A stretch of DNA of 64,000 nucleotides from Flavobacteriales bacterium (lineage in GTDB: Bacteria > Bacteroidota > Bacteroidia > JACJYZ01). Positions 62,557-64,000 of this stretch are shown in pieces. Positions within the stretch are counted from its first letter, which is position 1; every line of letters starts with the position of its first letter. Below the pieces are notes generated by a model. It did no database searches. It had not been told where the DNA came from and saw only the letters and a program-made list of their open reading frames with translations. Both the position numbers and the translations under genes were made by a program. The DNA is taken from NCBI GenBank assembly GCA_020635855.1, contig JACJYZ010000002.1:434001-498000 (forward strand). Direction: 5' to 3'.

Positions 62557-62573
62557 TTTGTATGTACAAACAT
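62557..62573. promoter_or_regulatory. MarR operator, site 2
   Basis: Identical to site 1 over 17 bases, 29 nt before the next gene. No well-spaced promoter could be made out around it. Confidence 0.72.
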
Positions 62574-62601
62574 GTTTTTAATTAAACAATAAATAAAAAA
62601 A

Positions 62602-63291
62602 ATGAAAACTACAGTTTTAGGAACAGGTATGGTAGGCCAAACAATAGCATCTAGACTATTGGAATTAGGCCATACAGTAACAATGGGAACAAGGAACCCT
62701 GAAGAAACAAAACAAAGAACAGAACCAAATCAAATGACAGGAAAGTCATTTTCAGATTGGTATAAAGAACATGAAGCAGTTTCGCTTAAAAGCTTTTCTG
62801 AATCGGTAGTAGATGCAGAATTAATAATCAATGCGACAAGTGGAAAAGCAGCCATTGAGGTATTAGAAAAAGTTGGAAAGAAAAACCTAGACGGAAAGGT
62901 ACTATTGGATATTGCTAACCCTCTTGACTTTTCCAACGGAATGCCTCCGAGCCTTTTTATATCCAATACCGATTCTTTGGGGGAACAAATTCAAAAAGAG
63001 TTTCCAGAATTGAAGGTGGTAAAGAGTTTAAATACAATGAACACCTTTATAATGATGCATCCGGAAAGTATTTCAGGCGATCATAATGTCTTTGTAAGTG
63101 GCAATAATGCTAACGCAAAGGAAAAAGTAATTAGCTTGTTAAAGTCCATCGGGTGGAAACAAGAAACCATCATTGATTTAGGTGATATTACTACTGCGAG
63201 AGGAACCGAAATGCTACTTCCAATTTGGTTGCGACTATGGGGTGCACTCGGTCATGCCAATTTTAACTTTCATATACAACAAACAAAATAA
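62602..63291 (+). CDS. NAD(P)-binding oxidoreductase, F420-dependent-reductase-like
   Basis: 229 aa. The Rossmann motif LGTGMVGQTIASRLLELGH (GxGxxG, residues 7-12) is followed by TMGTRNPEET. DVELIINATSGKAAIEVLE-like sequence and VVKSLNTMNTFIMMHPESIS place it with the NADPH:F420 reductase-like/NADP-binding group (PF03807). Substrate unknown. A 21-nt gap leads to the SDR gene; both are likely controlled by the MarR protein. Confidence 0.8.
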   Translation: MKTTVLGTGMVGQTIASRLLELGHTVTMGTRNPEETKQRTEPNQMTGKSFSDWYKEHEAVSLKSFSESVVDAELIINATSGKAAIEVLEKVGKKNLDGKVLLDIANPLDFSNGMPPSLFISNTDSLGEQIQKEFPELKVVKSLNTMNTFIMMHPESISGDHNVFVSGNNANAKEKVISLLKSIGWKQETIIDLGDITTARGTEMLLPIWLRLWGALGHANFNFHIQQTK

Positions 63292-63312
63292 TAACTATAA
63301 AAATTAAATAAC

Positions 63313-64000
63313 ATGAGTAAGAAAATCATTATTACAGGGGCTAGCGGTGGCTTTGGAAAACTAACCGTATTATCATTATTGAAAAAAGGACATCAGGTAG
63401 CAGCAACTATGCGAAATCCTCAAGGAAAAAACAAAGAGGTAGCAACAGAACTTGAAAATGCCGGAGCGACCATTATAGAAATGGATGTAACGGATACCGA
63501 TAGCGTAAACAATGGGGTTCAAAAAGCCATTGACGCCTTAGGAGGATTAGATGTTGTAGTGAATAATGCCGGAAGAGGTGTTTCCGGGATGCAGGAGCAT
63601 TTCACTGCTGAAGATTTCAAAGAAATATTGGATGTAAATGTAATCGGTGTTCAACGCGTTAACAGGGCTGCATTACCTTCTTTAAGAAAGCAAGGGAGTG
63701 GATTGATAATTCACATTTCGAGTTTACTTGGAAGAATTGCACTTCCATTTTATGGACCCTATCAATCAGCTAAATGGGCTGTTGAAGCAATGGCGGAGAA
63801 CTATCGTGTTGAGTTATCTGGCTTTGGTGTACAATCAGCCATTATTGAACCAGGAGGATATCCAACTACGTTCATGACCAATTTAATGACACCTTCTGAC
63901 AGTAGCCGAAACGACAGTTACGGAGAATTTATGAATGTTCCAGCAATGGCAGCTGCTGGATTTGAAGAACAACTGAAAAATACCCCTGAACAAAACCCAC
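63313..64000 (+). CDS. Short-chain dehydrogenase/reductase (3' end cut off by window)
   Basis: 229 codons from ATG 63313 to the window edge with no stop. The cofactor motif is TGASGGFG (residues 8-15), then NNAG in DVVVNNAGRG, the catalytic Ser in IIHISSLLG and the catalytic YQSAK (Tyr150, Lys154). These make it a classical NAD(P)H-dependent oxidoreductase. Substrate unknown. Confidence 0.9.
   Translation, partial: MSKKIIITGASGGFGKLTVLSLLKKGHQVAATMRNPQGKNKEVATELENAGATIIEMDVTDTDSVNNGVQKAIDALGGLDVVVNNAGRGVSGMQEHFTAEDFKEILDVNVIGVQRVNRAALPSLRKQGSGLIIHISSLLGRIALPFYGPYQSAKWAVEAMAENYRVELSGFGVQSAIIEPGGYPTTFMTNLMTPSDSSRNDSYGEFMNVPAMAAAGFEEQLKNTPEQNP

Noticed and set aside
62013..64000. Calling the last segment cassette 12
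   Set aside because: It starts at an R' site, but no matching R'' box for TTGTGC is present before the window ends, so it may simply be flanking chromosome.

Overview
The window comes from a Bacteroidota (Flavobacteriales-like) chromosome. The evidence is the ribosomal protein sequences, promoters of the TTG-N19-TAnnTTTG type, a T9SS C-terminal sorting domain, ORF6N proteins and a UbiD-family decarboxylase. It has two very different halves. Positions 1 to about 25,900 are conserved, moderately GC-rich backbone. Positions from about 26,000 to the end are accessory DNA, and beyond 31,200 the DNA is clearly AT-rich.

Backbone: a truncated UvrD/PcrA helicase gene lies on the minus strand (1-1809). 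A strong promoter (1966-1995) then drives a fused str-S10-spc-alpha cluster, rpsL to rplQ (2064-20041). This cluster includes fusA, secY, map, infA and rpoA and ends at an intrinsic terminator. A DinB-like gene on the minus strand follows, then carA-eno, a lipoprotein gene, a UbiD-family decarboxylase and a DUF4345 membrane protein.

Transition (26,500-31,203): single genes (GIY-YIG nuclease-like, cytochrome P460-like lipoprotein) are separated by a composite interspersed repeat built from 17-nt hairpins with 7-3-7 geometry. Two tandem ORF6N genes, each holding a different long DNA palindrome at the same codons, run directly into a 402-aa tyrosine recombinase.

The main discovery is what follows. 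From 31,231 to 62,012 the DNA is an integron-like array of eleven cassettes in one orientation. Each ends in an attC-like site, and ten of the eleven sites are 127-132 bp long. In the cassettes examined, the first 8-13 bases are complementary to the R'' box of the cassette's own attC, as expected if cassettes pass through a circle joined at G^TT. One 781-bp cassette occurs twice, identical and with exact boundaries, in two different neighbourhoods. The adjacent recombinase lacks the extra insertion that marks IntI integrases and points the same way as the cassettes. Many cassettes are unusually large: a 9.2-kb one carries a Dps, TetR and RND efflux operon, and others carry a quinol nitric oxide reductase, a HerA-NurA-methyltransferase module, a DUF262-HNH protein, or a secreted T9SS protein with a methyltransferase. 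Several cassettes also contain a second structured element: a long hairpin whose sequence varies but which keeps an ACA/AGA internal loop in fixed orientation.

The last segment (62,013 onward) holds a MarR regulator with two identical operators, an F420-dependent-reductase-like oxidoreductase and a truncated SDR. Whether it is a twelfth cassette cannot be decided inside this window.
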